64,000 nucleotides of DNA from Flavobacterium subsaxonicum WB 4.1-42 = DSM 21790 (GCF_000422725.1 NZ_KE383909.1:605178-669177); one strand, 5' to 3'; positions 16,925-27,159 are shown, counted from the first letter of the stretch. Program-made: numbers and translations. The notes: generated from the letters alone by a model not told the origin.

Positions 16925-19417
16925 ATGAAAAATATCAATAAGCTTTACCCTTATTTCCTTGCAGTTATAGGATTTGTAATCGTATCACTTATTTACTTTT
17001 ACCCGGTGCTACAGGGTAAAAAAATATACCAGAGCGACATTGTGCAATACACCGGTATGGCCAAAGAGCAAAATGATTTTAGAAAAGCCACCGGCGGCGA
17101 TGAACCCTATTGGACAAACAGTGCCTTTGGCGGTATGCCAACCTACCAGTTAGGAGCCAATTACCCACACAACTACATTAAAAAAATAGATGGCGTGCTG
17201 CGCTTTTTACCGCGCCCTGCCGATTATCTTTTTCTATATTTTATAGGCTTTTTTGTATTGCTTAGGGTATTAAAAATAGACCCGCTTAAAGCCTTTTTTG
17301 GGGCATTGGCGTTTGGCTTTTCTACCTATCTTGTAATAATCTTGGGGGTTGGGCACAATGCTAAAGCTCATGCCATTGCGTATATGCCTTTGGTAGTGGC
17401 AGGTGTAATATTGGTTTTTAGGCGAAAATACGTTGTTGGGGGGCTGCTAACGCTCCTTGCCGCCGCGTTGGAAATTAACGCCAACCACTTCCAGATGACG
17501 TATTATCTGCTATTATTAGTCTTAGTAATAGGCGCTTATTTTATTATAGAAATTGTTAAGAATAAAGAATACAGGCATTTGGGGCTTGCCGTTGCTACAT
17601 TTGCCATATCCGGGCTGGTAGCTTTAGGGTTAAATGCCACGAGCCTTATGGCAACATCAGAATACACTAAGGCGAGTATCAGGAATAAAAGCGACCTTAC
17701 CTATAATGCCGATGGATCTGCCAATACTACAGAATCATCTATGGAATACGACTATATTACTGAATATAGTTATGGTGTTACAGAGAGCCTTGACCTTATT
17801 ATACCACGTATGTTTGGTGGTGGTAACAGAGAAAATGTAGGTACAAATTCGGCTATGTACGAGTTTATCCTGGCTCAGGGGGCATCGCCACAGGAAGCCG
17901 AACAATTTGTATCTAACGTGCCAACCTACTGGGGAGACCAGCCTATTGTAGAGGCCCCGGCTTACATTGGTGCCATCGTTTTCTTCCTGGCTGTTTTAGT
18001 TTTCTTTACCGATAACAGAAAAATTAAATACGCATTTTTAGCAGGTGCATTACTATCGTTACTGCTGTCGTGGGGTAAAAACTTCCCGGCGCTAACTAAT
18101 ATATTTATTGATTACGTGCCGCTTTACGATAAATTCAGAGCTGTATCGTCCATTCAGGTAATTTTAGAATTGTGTATGCCGGCACTGGCGTTTATGGGCT
18201 TGCAGTCGTTCTTTAAATTAGAAGCTGGCGAACAGTTTAAAGCCTTATGGAAAACTGCCGCAATAGCGTTAGGATTAATAGTATTGCTATTTGTATTTAA
18301 AGGCAGCTTTAGCTTTGCAGGTGGCAGGGATGCCAGCTACCTACAGGCCTATGGCGAAGTAGGCCCCGTGTTTGTTGAGGCACTTAGAGAGCAGCGTATG
18401 GAAATGTACTCGGCAGACCTTTGGCGTTCGGCATTGTTTATTCTTATTGCTGCAGGTGCCCTGTGGGGTGCTAATAAAAATAAGCTTTCGGTTAATACAG
18501 CCGTTATTATTATAGGTATCGCCCTTGTTGCCGATTTGGCAATAATTGACAGGAACTACGTTAACACCAAAAACTTTGTAAGTGCACGTGAGGCTGATTC
18601 TCCGTTTAAACCCACTCAGGCAGATGAGTTTATACTTAGGGATACATCTAACTACAGAGTGTATGAGCTGCAGGGGAGGCTTGCGGGCAGAACGTCGTAC
18701 TTTCATAAAGCCGTTGGTGGTTACAGTGCTGTGAGGCCACGTAAAGCCGACCAGTTATTTTTATACCAGGTAGAGCCTAAATTTCAGGATATTATAAAGG
18801 GCCTTAATCACGAAACCATGAGTTTGGGCAAAAGCGTTGCGGCCTTAGATATGCTTAATGTAAAATACATATTGGTTCAGGCGCAAGACGGCCAGGATGT
18901 ACCGGTTACCAACCCGTATGTTAATGGCAATGCGTGGTTTGTAAGCAAAGTAAAAGCGGTTAGTACTGCCGATGAAGAGATGAAAGCCCTTGGCACACTC
19001 GACTCTAAGAACGAGGCTATTATCAATAAAACCAATTTTGCTCAGGATGCAGCACCGGCAACGTTTACAGTTGATAGTACGGCTACTATACAACTTAACT
19101 CATACAAGCCTAATCATCTTAAGTATACATCTAATAATAAGAATAACGGCCTTGCTGTATTCTCTGAAATTTATTACGCCAGCGGATGGAACGCTTATAT
19201 AGATGGTAAACTAACACCGCATTTTGAGGCCGATTATTTGTTGCGAGGCTTAAAAATACCTGCGGGTAAACATATTGTTGAATTTAAATTTGAGCCTCAG
19301 GTGGTTAAAACGGGCAGTACAATTGCGCTTGTAAGCTTTATCGCTATGCTGTTACTTTTGGGTGCAGGTATTTACTTTGAAAATAAGAAAAGTAAAGAGC
19401 AGCCTCAAAAAGCTTAA
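16925..19417 (+). CDS. YfhO family multi-pass membrane protein
   Basis: An 830-aa integral membrane protein with about a dozen hydrophobic segments, mainly in the first 550 residues. A large non-membrane domain and a final transmembrane helix (about residues 798-818) follow. The segment QYTGMAKEQ and the Tyr/Gly-rich early loop are typical of YfhO-type proteins, which resemble GT-C glycosyltransferases and are linked in Firmicutes to sugar modification of lipoteichoic acid. The next gene is a glycosyltransferase 60 nt downstream, consistent with a joint role in cell-surface glycan assembly. The substrate is unknown. Confidence 0.87.
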   Translation: MKNINKLYPYFLAVIGFVIVSLIYFYPVLQGKKIYQSDIVQYTGMAKEQNDFRKATGGDEPYWTNSAFGGMPTYQLGANYPHNYIKKIDGVLRFLPRPADYLFLYFIGFFVLLRVLKIDPLKAFFGALAFGFSTYLVIILGVGHNAKAHAIAYMPLVVAGVILVFRRKYVVGGLLTLLAAALEINANHFQMTYYLLLLVLVIGAYFIIEIVKNKEYRHLGLAVATFAISGLVALGLNATSLMATSEYTKASIRNKSDLTYNADGSANTTESSMEYDYITEYSYGVTESLDLIIPRMFGGGNRENVGTNSAMYEFILAQGASPQEAEQFVSNVPTYWGDQPIVEAPAYIGAIVFFLAVLVFFTDNRKIKYAFLAGALLSLLLSWGKNFPALTNIFIDYVPLYDKFRAVSSIQVILELCMPALAFMGLQSFFKLEAGEQFKALWKTAAIALGLIVLLFVFKGSFSFAGGRDASYLQAYGEVGPVFVEALREQRMEMYSADLWRSALFILIAAGALWGANKNKLSVNTAVIIIGIALVADLAIIDRNYVNTKNFVSAREADSPFKPTQADEFILRDTSNYRVYELQGRLAGRTSYFHKAVGGYSAVRPRKADQLFLYQVEPKFQDIIKGLNHETMSLGKSVAALDMLNVKYILVQAQDGQDVPVTNPYVNGNAWFVSKVKAVSTADEEMKALGTLDSKNEAIINKTNFAQDAAPATFTVDSTATIQLNSYKPNHLKYTSNNKNNGLAVFSEIYYASGWNAYIDGKLTPHFEADYLLRGLKIPAGKHIVEFKFEPQVVKTGSTIALVSFIAMLLLLGAGIYFENKKSKEQPQKA

Positions 19418-19477
19418 ATTTAGTTTACAGTCGCAGTCGCAGTTTTCAGATACAATCTAACCGTCTAACAATTTAGA

Positions 19478-20758
19478 ATGAAAGTACTTATAATAACTTA
19501 TTACTGGCCGCCTGCGGGAGGCCCCGGTGTGCAACGCTGGCTTAAGTTTGTTAAGTACCTGCCCGGTTATGGTATAGAGCCTGTGGTATACATACCCGAG
19601 AATCCTACCTATCCATTATTAGATAACGGCCTTTTGGATGAGGTAAATCCCGATACTACTATTATAAAGCATAAGATAATGGAGCCTTATGCCTGGGCAG
19701 CGGCATTTTCTAAGGGCAACACCAAAAAGATAAGTTCGGGTATTATTCCAAACAAAAAAAGGCAGTCGGTTTTACAGCGCCTAATGCTGTGGGTTAGGGG
19801 TAACCTGTTTATTCCTGATGCCCGCGTGTTGTGGGTTAAGCCCTCTATAGCGTATTTGTCGGCTTATATTAAACAAAATAATATAGATACCATTATTACT
19901 ACCGGCCCGCCGCACAGCCTGCACCTTATTGGTTTAGGGCTTAAAAAGCGACTGGGTGTTACCTGGCTGGCCGATTTTAGAGATCCGTGGACTACCATTG
20001 GCTATCATAAAGAATTAAAGTTATCGGCTTCTGCCGAAGCAAAACATAAGGCGCTCGAAAAAGAGGTGCTTACCACTGCCGATACTATTTTGGTAACAAG
20101 CCCTACTACAAAAAAGGAATTTGAGGCACTTACCAGCAAACCCATTGAGGTTATAACCAATGGTTATGATGTAGAAAAGATTGCCAAGCAGCCTTTAGAC
20201 GAGAAGTTTAGCATTGCTCATATAGGGTCGTTTTTATCTGAGCGTAACCCACAGATTTTATGGGAGTCGTTAGCCGAACTGGTTTCAGATAATGCCGACT
20301 TTAAAGCTCATTTCCAATTAAAACTAATAGGTGCTGTAAGCCGTGAGGTTTTAGATAGTATTAATAAATTCGGGCTTAACCCTTATGTAAATAACCTGGG
20401 TTATGTTTCGCACAGCGAGGCGGTAATCCAGCAACGAAAATCGCAGGTATTGCTGTTGATAGAGATTGATAGCGAAGAGACTAAATGCATTATACCCGGT
20501 AAGTTGTTTGAATATATGGTGTCCGAAAGGCCTATTGTGGCTATTGGTCCGCAGGGAGCAGATTATGCTGAGATCATAAAACAAACAAACACCGGTATTG
20601 CTTTAAATTATTCAGAGAAAGAAAAGCTGAAGCAATCACTTTTAGGCTATTTTGATCAGTATCAAAAAGGTAGTTTGCAATCGTATGCTATTGGTTTGCA
20701 GCAGTATTCGCGCAAGAGCCTTACCGGCCGGCTTGCGGAAGTACTAAAGCGCCAGTAA
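19478..20758 (+). CDS. GT4-like glycosyltransferase
   Basis: A 426-aa cytoplasmic or membrane-associated glycosyltransferase. The N-terminal donor/acceptor loop is YYWPPAGGPGVQRW, followed by TTGPPHSLHL and WLADFRDPW. The C-terminal domain has AHIGSFLSERN and a nucleotide-sugar site around IPGKLFEYM. The motifs match flavobacterial GT-B enzymes of surface polysaccharide synthesis. It follows the YfhO gene by 60 nt, so the pair is probably an operon. The sugar donor is not known. Confidence 0.88.
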   Translation: MKVLIITYYWPPAGGPGVQRWLKFVKYLPGYGIEPVVYIPENPTYPLLDNGLLDEVNPDTTIIKHKIMEPYAWAAAFSKGNTKKISSGIIPNKKRQSVLQRLMLWVRGNLFIPDARVLWVKPSIAYLSAYIKQNNIDTIITTGPPHSLHLIGLGLKKRLGVTWLADFRDPWTTIGYHKELKLSASAEAKHKALEKEVLTTADTILVTSPTTKKEFEALTSKPIEVITNGYDVEKIAKQPLDEKFSIAHIGSFLSERNPQILWESLAELVSDNADFKAHFQLKLIGAVSREVLDSINKFGLNPYVNNLGYVSHSEAVIQQRKSQVLLLIEIDSEETKCIIPGKLFEYMVSERPIVAIGPQGADYAEIIKQTNTGIALNYSEKEKLKQSLLGYFDQYQKGSLQSYAIGLQQYSRKSLTGRLAEVLKRQ

Positions 20759-20771
20759 TATATTTATTATT

Positions 20772-21273
20772 ATGCCACAAAACTCTGAACCCCTTATTAC
20801 TAAAGCATTACTCTACGATAAATGCAGTTTTTACATTTGATAATGCAGTGCCCGAAAAGGAAAGTTTAGACTATAATGCCTACACTTTTACCCTTAACGG
20901 AAAGCGTATAGTGTTTAGATCGGCTAAAATTACACCAACAAAAACAGGCCAGTTTGTAACACTTTGGAAACGCCTTGGCAGTGGCCCCATTATGCCTTTT
21001 GATGCTACCGACCCGATAGACAGGGTGGTGATTAGTGTGCAGAAAGGCAGCCATTACGGGCAATTTGTATTTCCTAAAGAGGTGCTTGCCAAAAAGGGCG
21101 TGTTTACTACCAATTGTAAAGATGGTAAGCGTGCCTTACGCGTGTACCCACCGTGGGATATTACCCAGAATACGCAGGCTATTCGTACCCAAAAATGGCA
21201 ACTGGATTATTTTCTGGAAATTAAAGATGGTGCTTTTGATGTTGAAAAAGCTATGCTGTTATATAACTTATAA
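20772..21273 (+). pseudogene. mepB-like gene with a 1-nt frameshift
   Basis: A MepB-family protein (named from a Staphylococcus gene near mepA, function unclear). The natural start is the ATG at 20772, reading MPQNSEPLITKALLYDKCSF, which then stops at 20838. The body continues in another frame with FTFDNAVPEKES to the stop at 21273. Removing one T from the T5 run at 20828-20832 joins the two parts in frame and gives 166 aa. The 141-aa frame starting at a GTG at 20848 is what a simple gene caller would report, and it lacks the N-terminus. It could be a real loss, a phase-variable tract or a sequencing error. Confidence 0.8.
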
Positions 21274-23042
21274 TTATATATCCAGGTCGAACATTTTTCG
21301 CAATATCTCTACAGCTGGGTTCATGGCCTTTAGCTTTTCGTATTTTTCTTCGGGGGTAAAAGCATACTTGGTAGAAACTATCTCATTAACATGGGTTTCT
21401 ACAACAATATCATGGTTGTGCAACTTGCCACGAAGATAGCCCAGCAGCTCATGCTTATTGTTATCAAAATCTACTTTAGAACCCTCGTTAGGTAGTTCGA
21501 GCCTAATGGTAAACCCATCAGTATGCAGGTGCGGATCATTGATCTGCATATAAGTAGCCATAATTTTCTGGCCGGTATCGCTAAGGCGTTGCGCAAACTT
21601 GTTCCATTGCAGGCGCATGTCGGTCTCGTTAAAGCTATTACGGGGCAGTGCATCGGGGTTGTTTAAGTGCGCCCTTTGCGTTTGCTCCATCTCTTTTTTC
21701 TTACGGATGCTGGCCAGCGAAAATGCCGATACCTTAACCTCGCCATCATTATCTTCAACTCTAACCACAGTAGGTTTAACTACCTCGGGCTCGTCTACTT
21801 CAAGCTCTTTAACGGGTAATGGGCTAAGGCCAACAGGTTTTTCAGGTTCAGGAGTATTGGTAACGGAGGGTTCAGAAACAACGGCAACAGGCTGGCTCAC
21901 TTCAGCGGTGGGCTGTGGAGCAACAGTAGTGACATTCTTAAAATAGTGGGGTGGGATTATAAACCCGTCAACTTTTTTTTTTCTCCATCAAAAGTGATGG
22001 AGGCAAGCTGCATAAGGCAAAGCTCTACAAGCAGTCGCTGGTTTTGGCTTACCTTATATTTCAGGTCGCATTCGTTAGCAAGGTCAATACCCTTTAATAA
22101 AAAGTCCTGACTGGCTTTTTGGGTCTGTATAGCATACAATTGCTGCGCAACTTCGCCGGCTTCTAAAAGCACCAGTGTTGCGGGGTTTTGGCAAACTAAC
22201 AAATCTCTAAAGTGCGAGGCAAGGCCAGCCACAAAGTGGTGCCCATCGAACCCTTTAGCTAAAATATCGTTATAAGCAAGCAGCAAATCCGGAATACGGT
22301 TAGCCAGTATCAGGTCGGTTACCTTAACATAGTACTCATAATCAAGCACGTTCAGGTTTTCGGTAACGGCCTGGCGGGTAAGGTTGGTACCGCAATAGCT
22401 AACAACCCTATCGAAAATAGATAGGGCATCGCGCATGGCACCGTCTGCCTTTTGGGCAATAATGTGCAGTGCATCATCTTCAAAAGTAATACCCTGGCTG
22501 CGTGCCACTTCGGCAAGGTGCTCTTTAGCATCTTTAACCGTTATTCGTTTAAAATCGAATATCTGGCAACGCGATAATATGGTAGGTATAATTTTATGCT
22601 TCTCTGTGGTAGCAAGAATAAAAATGGCATGCCTTGGCGGCTCTTCCAGCGTTTTTAAGAACGCGTTAAAAGCAGCCTGAGAGAGCATGTGCACCTCATC
22701 TATAATATAAACCTTGTACTTGCCGGTTTGTGGCGGTATGCGTACCTGGTCTATAAGGCTACGGATATCGTCTACCGAGTTATTACTGGCAGCATCGAGC
22801 TCAAACACGTTAAAAGCAAAATCTTCGTAAGGGTCATCATAACCCTCCTGGTTAATTTTGCGGGCTAATATACGTGCACAGGTAGTTTTACCTACACCAC
22901 GCGGACCCGTAAACAGCAATGCCTGTGCCAGGTGGTTGCTTTCTATGGCGTTTAGCAGCGTATTGGTAATAGCCTGCTGCCCCACAACATCTTTAAATGT
23001 TTGCGGGCGGTATTTGCGGGCCGATACTATAAACTGTTCCAT
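21274..23042 (-). CDS. dnaX: DNA polymerase III subunit gamma/tau, expressed across an A10 frameshift site
   Basis: The clamp-loader ATPase. The 5-prime frame (23042 to 21957) has TGPRGVGKTTCARILA (Walker A), DEVHMLS (Walker B), ATTEKHKIIPTILSRC (sensor 1 and SRC) and ends in GEKKKLTGL, giving a 361-aa gamma-like form. The 3-prime frame (to 21274) encodes the tau tail and has no start of its own. A 1-nt shift at the A10 run joins the two into one 589-aa tau with the expected continuation GEKKKVDGFIIPPHYFKN. The shift falls at the domain III/IV boundary, as in E. coli dnaX. Start chosen at 23042 (MEQF), since the ATG at 23060 lies inside the -7 element. Confidence 0.88.
21973..21982 (-). other. 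A10 slippage site (programmed frameshift candidate) in dnaX
   Basis: Ten consecutive A on the coding (minus) strand at the end of the gamma frame, within GAA-AAA-AAA-AAG. One extra A in the mRNA, or a -1 ribosomal shift, gives tau, while unshifted reading gives gamma and stops 5 codons later. No strong downstream stem-loop was seen, so transcriptional slippage is more likely than ribosomal frameshifting. Confidence 0.6.
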
Positions 23043-23057
23043 AAATTTTGCTTGCTG

Positions 23058-23065
23058 CAAATATA
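23058..23065 (-). promoter_or_regulatory. -7 promoter element TATATTTG for dnaX
   Basis: Matches TAnnTTTG on the minus strand, 15 nt before the start at 23042. It covers the longer possible start at 23060. Confidence 0.5.
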
Positions 23066-23097
23066 AAGCATTTAGTGGTTATTTAAGGGCGCAACTA

Positions 23098-24369
23098 CTA
23101 TATCTTGATAAACTTTTGTTGTGTCCCGTTTACCAAAATAAAATAAACGCCACGCTGTAAATTGCTTACGTTTATTGTAAGATTATTTGTAGCAGATGTG
23201 TATGCATTTATTTGCTGGCCCAGATTGTTATACAATGCCACCTGCAAGCCATTTTGTTGCTGAGTTTGGATAAATAAAGCGGTATCGGCAGGATTTGGAT
23301 ATAAGGTTACTGCACTTTTACTATGGTCTGCAGTATCCATAACTAATCCAAGTTCGGTACTTTCAGGGCAGTATTCGTGGCGGGGGTTTAATTCGTCATT
23401 AGAGCATGGAAACTCATAATTTTCCTCAGGATAAACTACGGTAGGGCTGCTATATTGTTGTAAATTACCCATACCGGTTGGCATGGTAACCTGAGCAAGG
23501 CTACCGTGGCCAAGTGCTACATTTTTGCCAACCAGGCTTCCGTTAAACGTATAATCGCAAAGAGCAGCCAACAGGCGGTAATAGGCATAATAATCGAGCG
23601 CATCAAAAGCTGCCGTTGTGCTCGATGTACTTGGCAAATTATGGACGGCCTCATAATCATAGCCATTTACAATTGAAGACGATACTAACAGAAAATCTTT
23701 TTCTGAAGCAGCAATATTTATGTTGTTAAACGCATCAATTGCCATACGATGATCGTTAGTTTCATCATCATTAAAAATTTCGATAAGCACTTTGGTATCG
23801 GTTGGTAAACTTATATTGAGGGAATCGGCTAAATTATACGAATACCATTGTGCCAAAGCATAAATAAAACGGCCGTTGCTGCCCCAGCCATCAATTTGAG
23901 AAAGTTCTGTTTCTATTGCGAAAGAAGCACCACCACCAAACGAATGCCCTAAAAAGCCCACTTTGGTAGTGTCTATAATATCAGGATAATCAAAAGCAGC
24001 CTGCCTGAAACCGGATATTAAATTGGCATAACGTTGTGGCGTAGTTGTAGTGTTTGCCGTTTGATAAGGCACAAAGACTACGGCGTATCCTTTTTTGGCA
24101 ATAAATTCTAACACGCCGCTTATATTGTCTGGATCGTTGCCACCATAAGCATGGCTGTAAAATATTGTGGGTACCGGTGTTGTTACATCTGCTGGATAAT
24201 AAATTACAATATTATGCCCGTCAAAATAAGGGTTATTGAATGTTGTAGTGGCTATAGAGTGGCTGCCATCTGCACCGTAACCCGATGTTGGTTTAGGAAA
24301 ATTAGGGTCGGCATATTGGGCTGTAACCTTTGCAGATAGTAAAATTGCTAAGAGTAAGTATTTTTTCAT
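23098..24369 (-). CDS. secreted alpha/beta hydrolase with T9SS type A sorting domain
   Basis: A 423-aa exported protein with a signal peptide (cleavage after VTAQ, about residue 18). The hydrolase core resembles cutinase-like and acetyl-hydrolase lipases: YSHAYGG contributes the oxyanion region, and the nucleophile elbow is GHSFGGG with S143. The last 70 residues form a type A sorting domain (LYPNPA, then LYNNLGQ, then GVYFI and a basic end), so it should leave the cell through the type IX system. Asp and His of the triad were not assigned with certainty. The substrate may be a polyester or ester-linked polymer. Confidence 0.85.
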   Translation of the reverse strand: MKKYLLLAILLSAKVTAQYADPNFPKPTSGYGADGSHSIATTTFNNPYFDGHNIVIYYPADVTTPVPTIFYSHAYGGNDPDNISGVLEFIAKKGYAVVFVPYQTANTTTTPQRYANLISGFRQAAFDYPDIIDTTKVGFLGHSFGGGASFAIETELSQIDGWGSNGRFIYALAQWYSYNLADSLNISLPTDTKVLIEIFNDDETNDHRMAIDAFNNINIAASEKDFLLVSSSIVNGYDYEAVHNLPSTSSTTAAFDALDYYAYYRLLAALCDYTFNGSLVGKNVALGHGSLAQVTMPTGMGNLQQYSSPTVVYPEENYEFPCSNDELNPRHEYCPESTELGLVMDTADHSKSAVTLYPNPADTALFIQTQQQNGLQVALYNNLGQQINAYTSATNNLTINVSNLQRGVYFILVNGTQQKFIKI

Positions 24370-24415
24370 GATTGGATGTATTTACTGTAGGAAATTTTCA
24401 CGAAGTTATACAATA

Positions 24416-25669
24416 TCATTTAATTTTTTTTCTTGAAGTAAGTTTTTTCACGATCAAGGGTAATGTAAGTCCTTGGCCGATAAGCGTGAACAATACCACC
24501 GCTACCGATATAAATATGATTTCGTTACGAAGCGGGAAGGGTGTGCCATCTTCCAGTGTTTTTGGTAAACCGATGGCAATGGCAAGTGATACTATGCCGC
24601 GCATGCCACTCCAGCTAATAATTAAGCTGTTGCGAAAGTCCAGCAGGGCTTCTTCGGATATTTTTCTCTTTTTCATAGAAAAAGCTTTTTGCAGGTTCAT
24701 TTTTTGCATAAAGACCCTAAGCATGCGTATTAGTAGTGTTACCACGGTAATTAGCAACGCATATATTAAATAAGGCCCCACGCTTTGACGTGGAATGTTG
24801 CTTAATACATACGGAAACTGCAGCCCTATCAGTATAAAAATGAGTCCGTTAAGCATAAATATTATGATGTCCCAAATGTTTTTTGACTGGTTTTTAAGGT
24901 GTTCCGGAAAAACCTTGTTGCTTACAAACGCTATAGACAGCCCCAATGTTACCACCGCTATTACTCCTGATACGTGGAATTCTTCAGCTACAAGATAGGT
25001 TACAAATGGCAGCAGCAGCAAAAAGCTGATGATTACGATGGTGTTACCCTTTATAAACTTTAACAAAAAGGCAAGCCGCGCCATTACAAAACCCACCAGA
25101 AAACCGCCGCCAAGGAGCAGTACAAATTCTAAAGTTGCTCTCCATAATACAAAAGCAGTACCAGTAACGGCAGCTACGGCAAAACGGTAAGCTACCAGTG
25201 CCGATGCATCGTTAATAAGGCTTTCTCCCTCTAATATGGTATTAGTTTTATGCGATAGCCCCAGGCCCTTGGTTATGCTTATGGCAGCAACGGCATCGGT
25301 AGCAGATAGTATAGCACCCAGCACAAAAGCCAGTGGCCAGGTCATGCCCGGGATAAGGTAATAAGCAACGGCTGCAATGCCTACGGTGGTTAAAAATACC
25401 AGCGATATGGCAAGGGTACCAATGGTGTTTATATGCGTTTTAAAATCTTTAAAGGAAATATTAAAAGCAGCGTCGTACAGCAAAGGCGGCAGAAAAATAA
25501 GAAAAATAATCTCGGGGTTTATCTCAATTTTAGGTACTGATGGGGCAAAGCCAATGGCAATACCTGCAATAATAAGCAATATGGGGTAGGGGAGTTTTAG
25601 TTTATCGGCAAGAGCCGAAAGGCCTATCATTATGGCGAGTATAAATAAAACTACCGTGTAATTTTCCAT
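24416..25669 (-). CDS. CPA1 family Na+/H+ antiporter
   Basis: A 417-aa inner-membrane exchanger with about 12 transmembrane segments. The catalytic helix contains ATDAVAA and the next conserved block LEGESLINDASALVAY, both typical of NhaP/YjcE-type CPA1 antiporters. LPPLLYDAAF is also conserved. It exports Na+ (or K+) in exchange for protons. It stands alone on the minus strand between the T9SS hydrolase and topoisomerase genes. There is no long C-terminal regulatory domain. Confidence 0.92.
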   Translation of the reverse strand: MENYTVVLFILAIMIGLSALADKLKLPYPILLIIAGIAIGFAPSVPKIEINPEIIFLIFLPPLLYDAAFNISFKDFKTHINTIGTLAISLVFLTTVGIAAVAYYLIPGMTWPLAFVLGAILSATDAVAAISITKGLGLSHKTNTILEGESLINDASALVAYRFAVAAVTGTAFVLWRATLEFVLLLGGGFLVGFVMARLAFLLKFIKGNTIVIISFLLLLPFVTYLVAEEFHVSGVIAVVTLGLSIAFVSNKVFPEHLKNQSKNIWDIIIFMLNGLIFILIGLQFPYVLSNIPRQSVGPYLIYALLITVVTLLIRMLRVFMQKMNLQKAFSMKKRKISEEALLDFRNSLIISWSGMRGIVSLAIAIGLPKTLEDGTPFPLRNEIIFISVAVVLFTLIGQGLTLPLIVKKLTSRKKIK

Positions 25670-25767
25670 ATTAGATTTAAAAAATGAAGATTGAAATTTT
25701 AGTGATTAATGTAAAAGTACAAAACCAAAAGTGTTTTTCAATCTTCAATTTTTTAGATCTTAAGTAA

Positions 25768-26850
25768 TTAGCCAATCACTTCGGCTATATCTTCGGTAGA
25801 TAGCAATTCCAGCAGTGTTTTTTCCTGCGGGTTCAGTTCTCCGGCGTTGTCTTTCTCAGTTACCGTTATATTGTAATTCCAGATAGTACCTTTTTCGTAG
25901 GCGGCAATAACGGTAGGGTGTACATAATATTTTTTGCATACGGTACGTGTATTACCTAATTTGCCTGCAACAACATCCAGTACTTCAACAACTTTATGTT
26001 TAAAATCGGTTATGTTGGTATGCTCGCCAACTTCCTGAAAGGCACACAGCGCATTAAGGCTGCCTGCCCATGCCCTAAAGTCTTTTGCGGTAAAGTCTTC
26101 GCCGGTAATTTCTTTAAGATACCCATTAACGTCTGCCGACCCAATAGTATGGTGGCCGCCATCATCATCGTAATACTGAAACAATTCCTGGCCCGGTATG
26201 TCCTGGCATTTTTTAACCAGATTGGCCATTTTGCGGCTTTGCAGTTTTATTTTATGCTTAACGCCTTTTTTACCCACAAAATCGAACAATACAGTTGCGC
26301 CGTCAAACTTAACGTGCTTATCGCGAAGGGTAGTTAATCCAAATGATCCGTATAATTTTTTATAGGCATCGTTGCCAATACGAATATTGGTGAGCTCTAT
26401 AAGCTTTACCACCAGTGCCACAACCTTTTCGTACGGCAGGCCCTTACGGTTTAGGTCTCTGTCTACCTGCTCTCTTATGCCTGGTAAAGCCAGGGCAAAC
26501 CTGCGCAAGCGAAAGAATTTACTTTGGTTGCGTATTTTGTTCCAGTTAGGGTGGTAGCGGTACTGCTTGCGGCCCTTAACATCGTTACCTGTAACCTGCA
26601 AGTGACCATTTTCGAAGGGGGATATCCATACATTTTCCCAGGCGGGAGGGATAACCAGTTTTTTAATACGTTCCAGCGCATCTTTATCTTTAACCGTTTT
26701 ACCGGCTTCATCTATATAAGTAAAGCCACTGGCCTTGCGTTTTCTGTAAAAACCTTTATCGGCTTTTAGAGAATAGCGAAGTCCAACGGCTTTAGCAGTT
26801 GTTTTAGGGTCGCTCCCTATTTTTTCCAGTTTTTTTTGCAGCCTGTTCAT
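25768..26850 (-). CDS. DNA topoisomerase IB
   Basis: A 360-aa type IB topoisomerase of the bacterial/poxvirus class, which relaxes supercoils through a 3-prime phosphotyrosine. The catalytic tyrosine lies in CKKYYVHP (Y308 or Y309). An active-site Arg is in NIRIGND (R157 region), the Lys in the GKKGVKHK hairpin, and a second Arg in KDFRAW (R259). The DNA-binding N-terminal domain covers about residues 25-115. The 101-aa small-protein paralogue lies directly upstream with a 3-nt gap, so the two are probably co-transcribed. Confidence 0.92.
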   Translation of the reverse strand: MNRLQKKLEKIGSDPKTTAKAVGLRYSLKADKGFYRKRKASGFTYIDEAGKTVKDKDALERIKKLVIPPAWENVWISPFENGHLQVTGNDVKGRKQYRYHPNWNKIRNQSKFFRLRRFALALPGIREQVDRDLNRKGLPYEKVVALVVKLIELTNIRIGNDAYKKLYGSFGLTTLRDKHVKFDGATVLFDFVGKKGVKHKIKLQSRKMANLVKKCQDIPGQELFQYYDDDGGHHTIGSADVNGYLKEITGEDFTAKDFRAWAGSLNALCAFQEVGEHTNITDFKHKVVEVLDVVAGKLGNTRTVCKKYYVHPTVIAAYEKGTIWNYNITVTEKDNAGELNPQEKTLLELLSTEDIAEVIG

Positions 26851-26853
26851 AGG

Positions 26854-27159
26854 TTACCCCTGAGACCTTCCCTGAATACTCATTGTATCAAGCAATTTAG
26901 CGGCACTGTTTTCAGAAAAAGCACCGTAGCCGGCAACAAAAACACCTTTTTGTCCGTCTTTAGATTTAATGCCATATACGGTAGCCTCATCGCCCGGATC
27001 GCTTTCGCCCTCGTAACGATAAATCTCCATAATTTCAAAGTCTTTATAATTTGCTTTAATACGGTCTTCTTCAAGGTTAAAATCGGTGGTATAACCCTTT
27101 TCTGCCAGTTCTTGCAAGGCTTTAGAAACCGTTGCATAATGATACATCTGTCTGTCCAT
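26854..27159 (-). CDS. conserved small protein, paralogue of the gene at 9289-9603
   Basis: A 101-aa soluble protein with the same layout as the 104-aa protein at 9289-9603 (YHYATV near the start, EKGYTTDFN, then DEATVYGI and a C-terminal KLLD). It sits 3 nt before the topoisomerase IB gene and probably shares its promoter. The database label phosphoribosylpyrophosphate synthetase used for homologues is not supported. The function is unknown. Confidence 0.75.
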   Translation of the reverse strand: MDRQMYHYATVSKALQELAEKGYTTDFNLEEDRIKANYKDFEIMEIYRYEGESDPGDEATVYGIKSKDGQKGVFVAGYGAFSENSAAKLLDTMSIQGRSQG

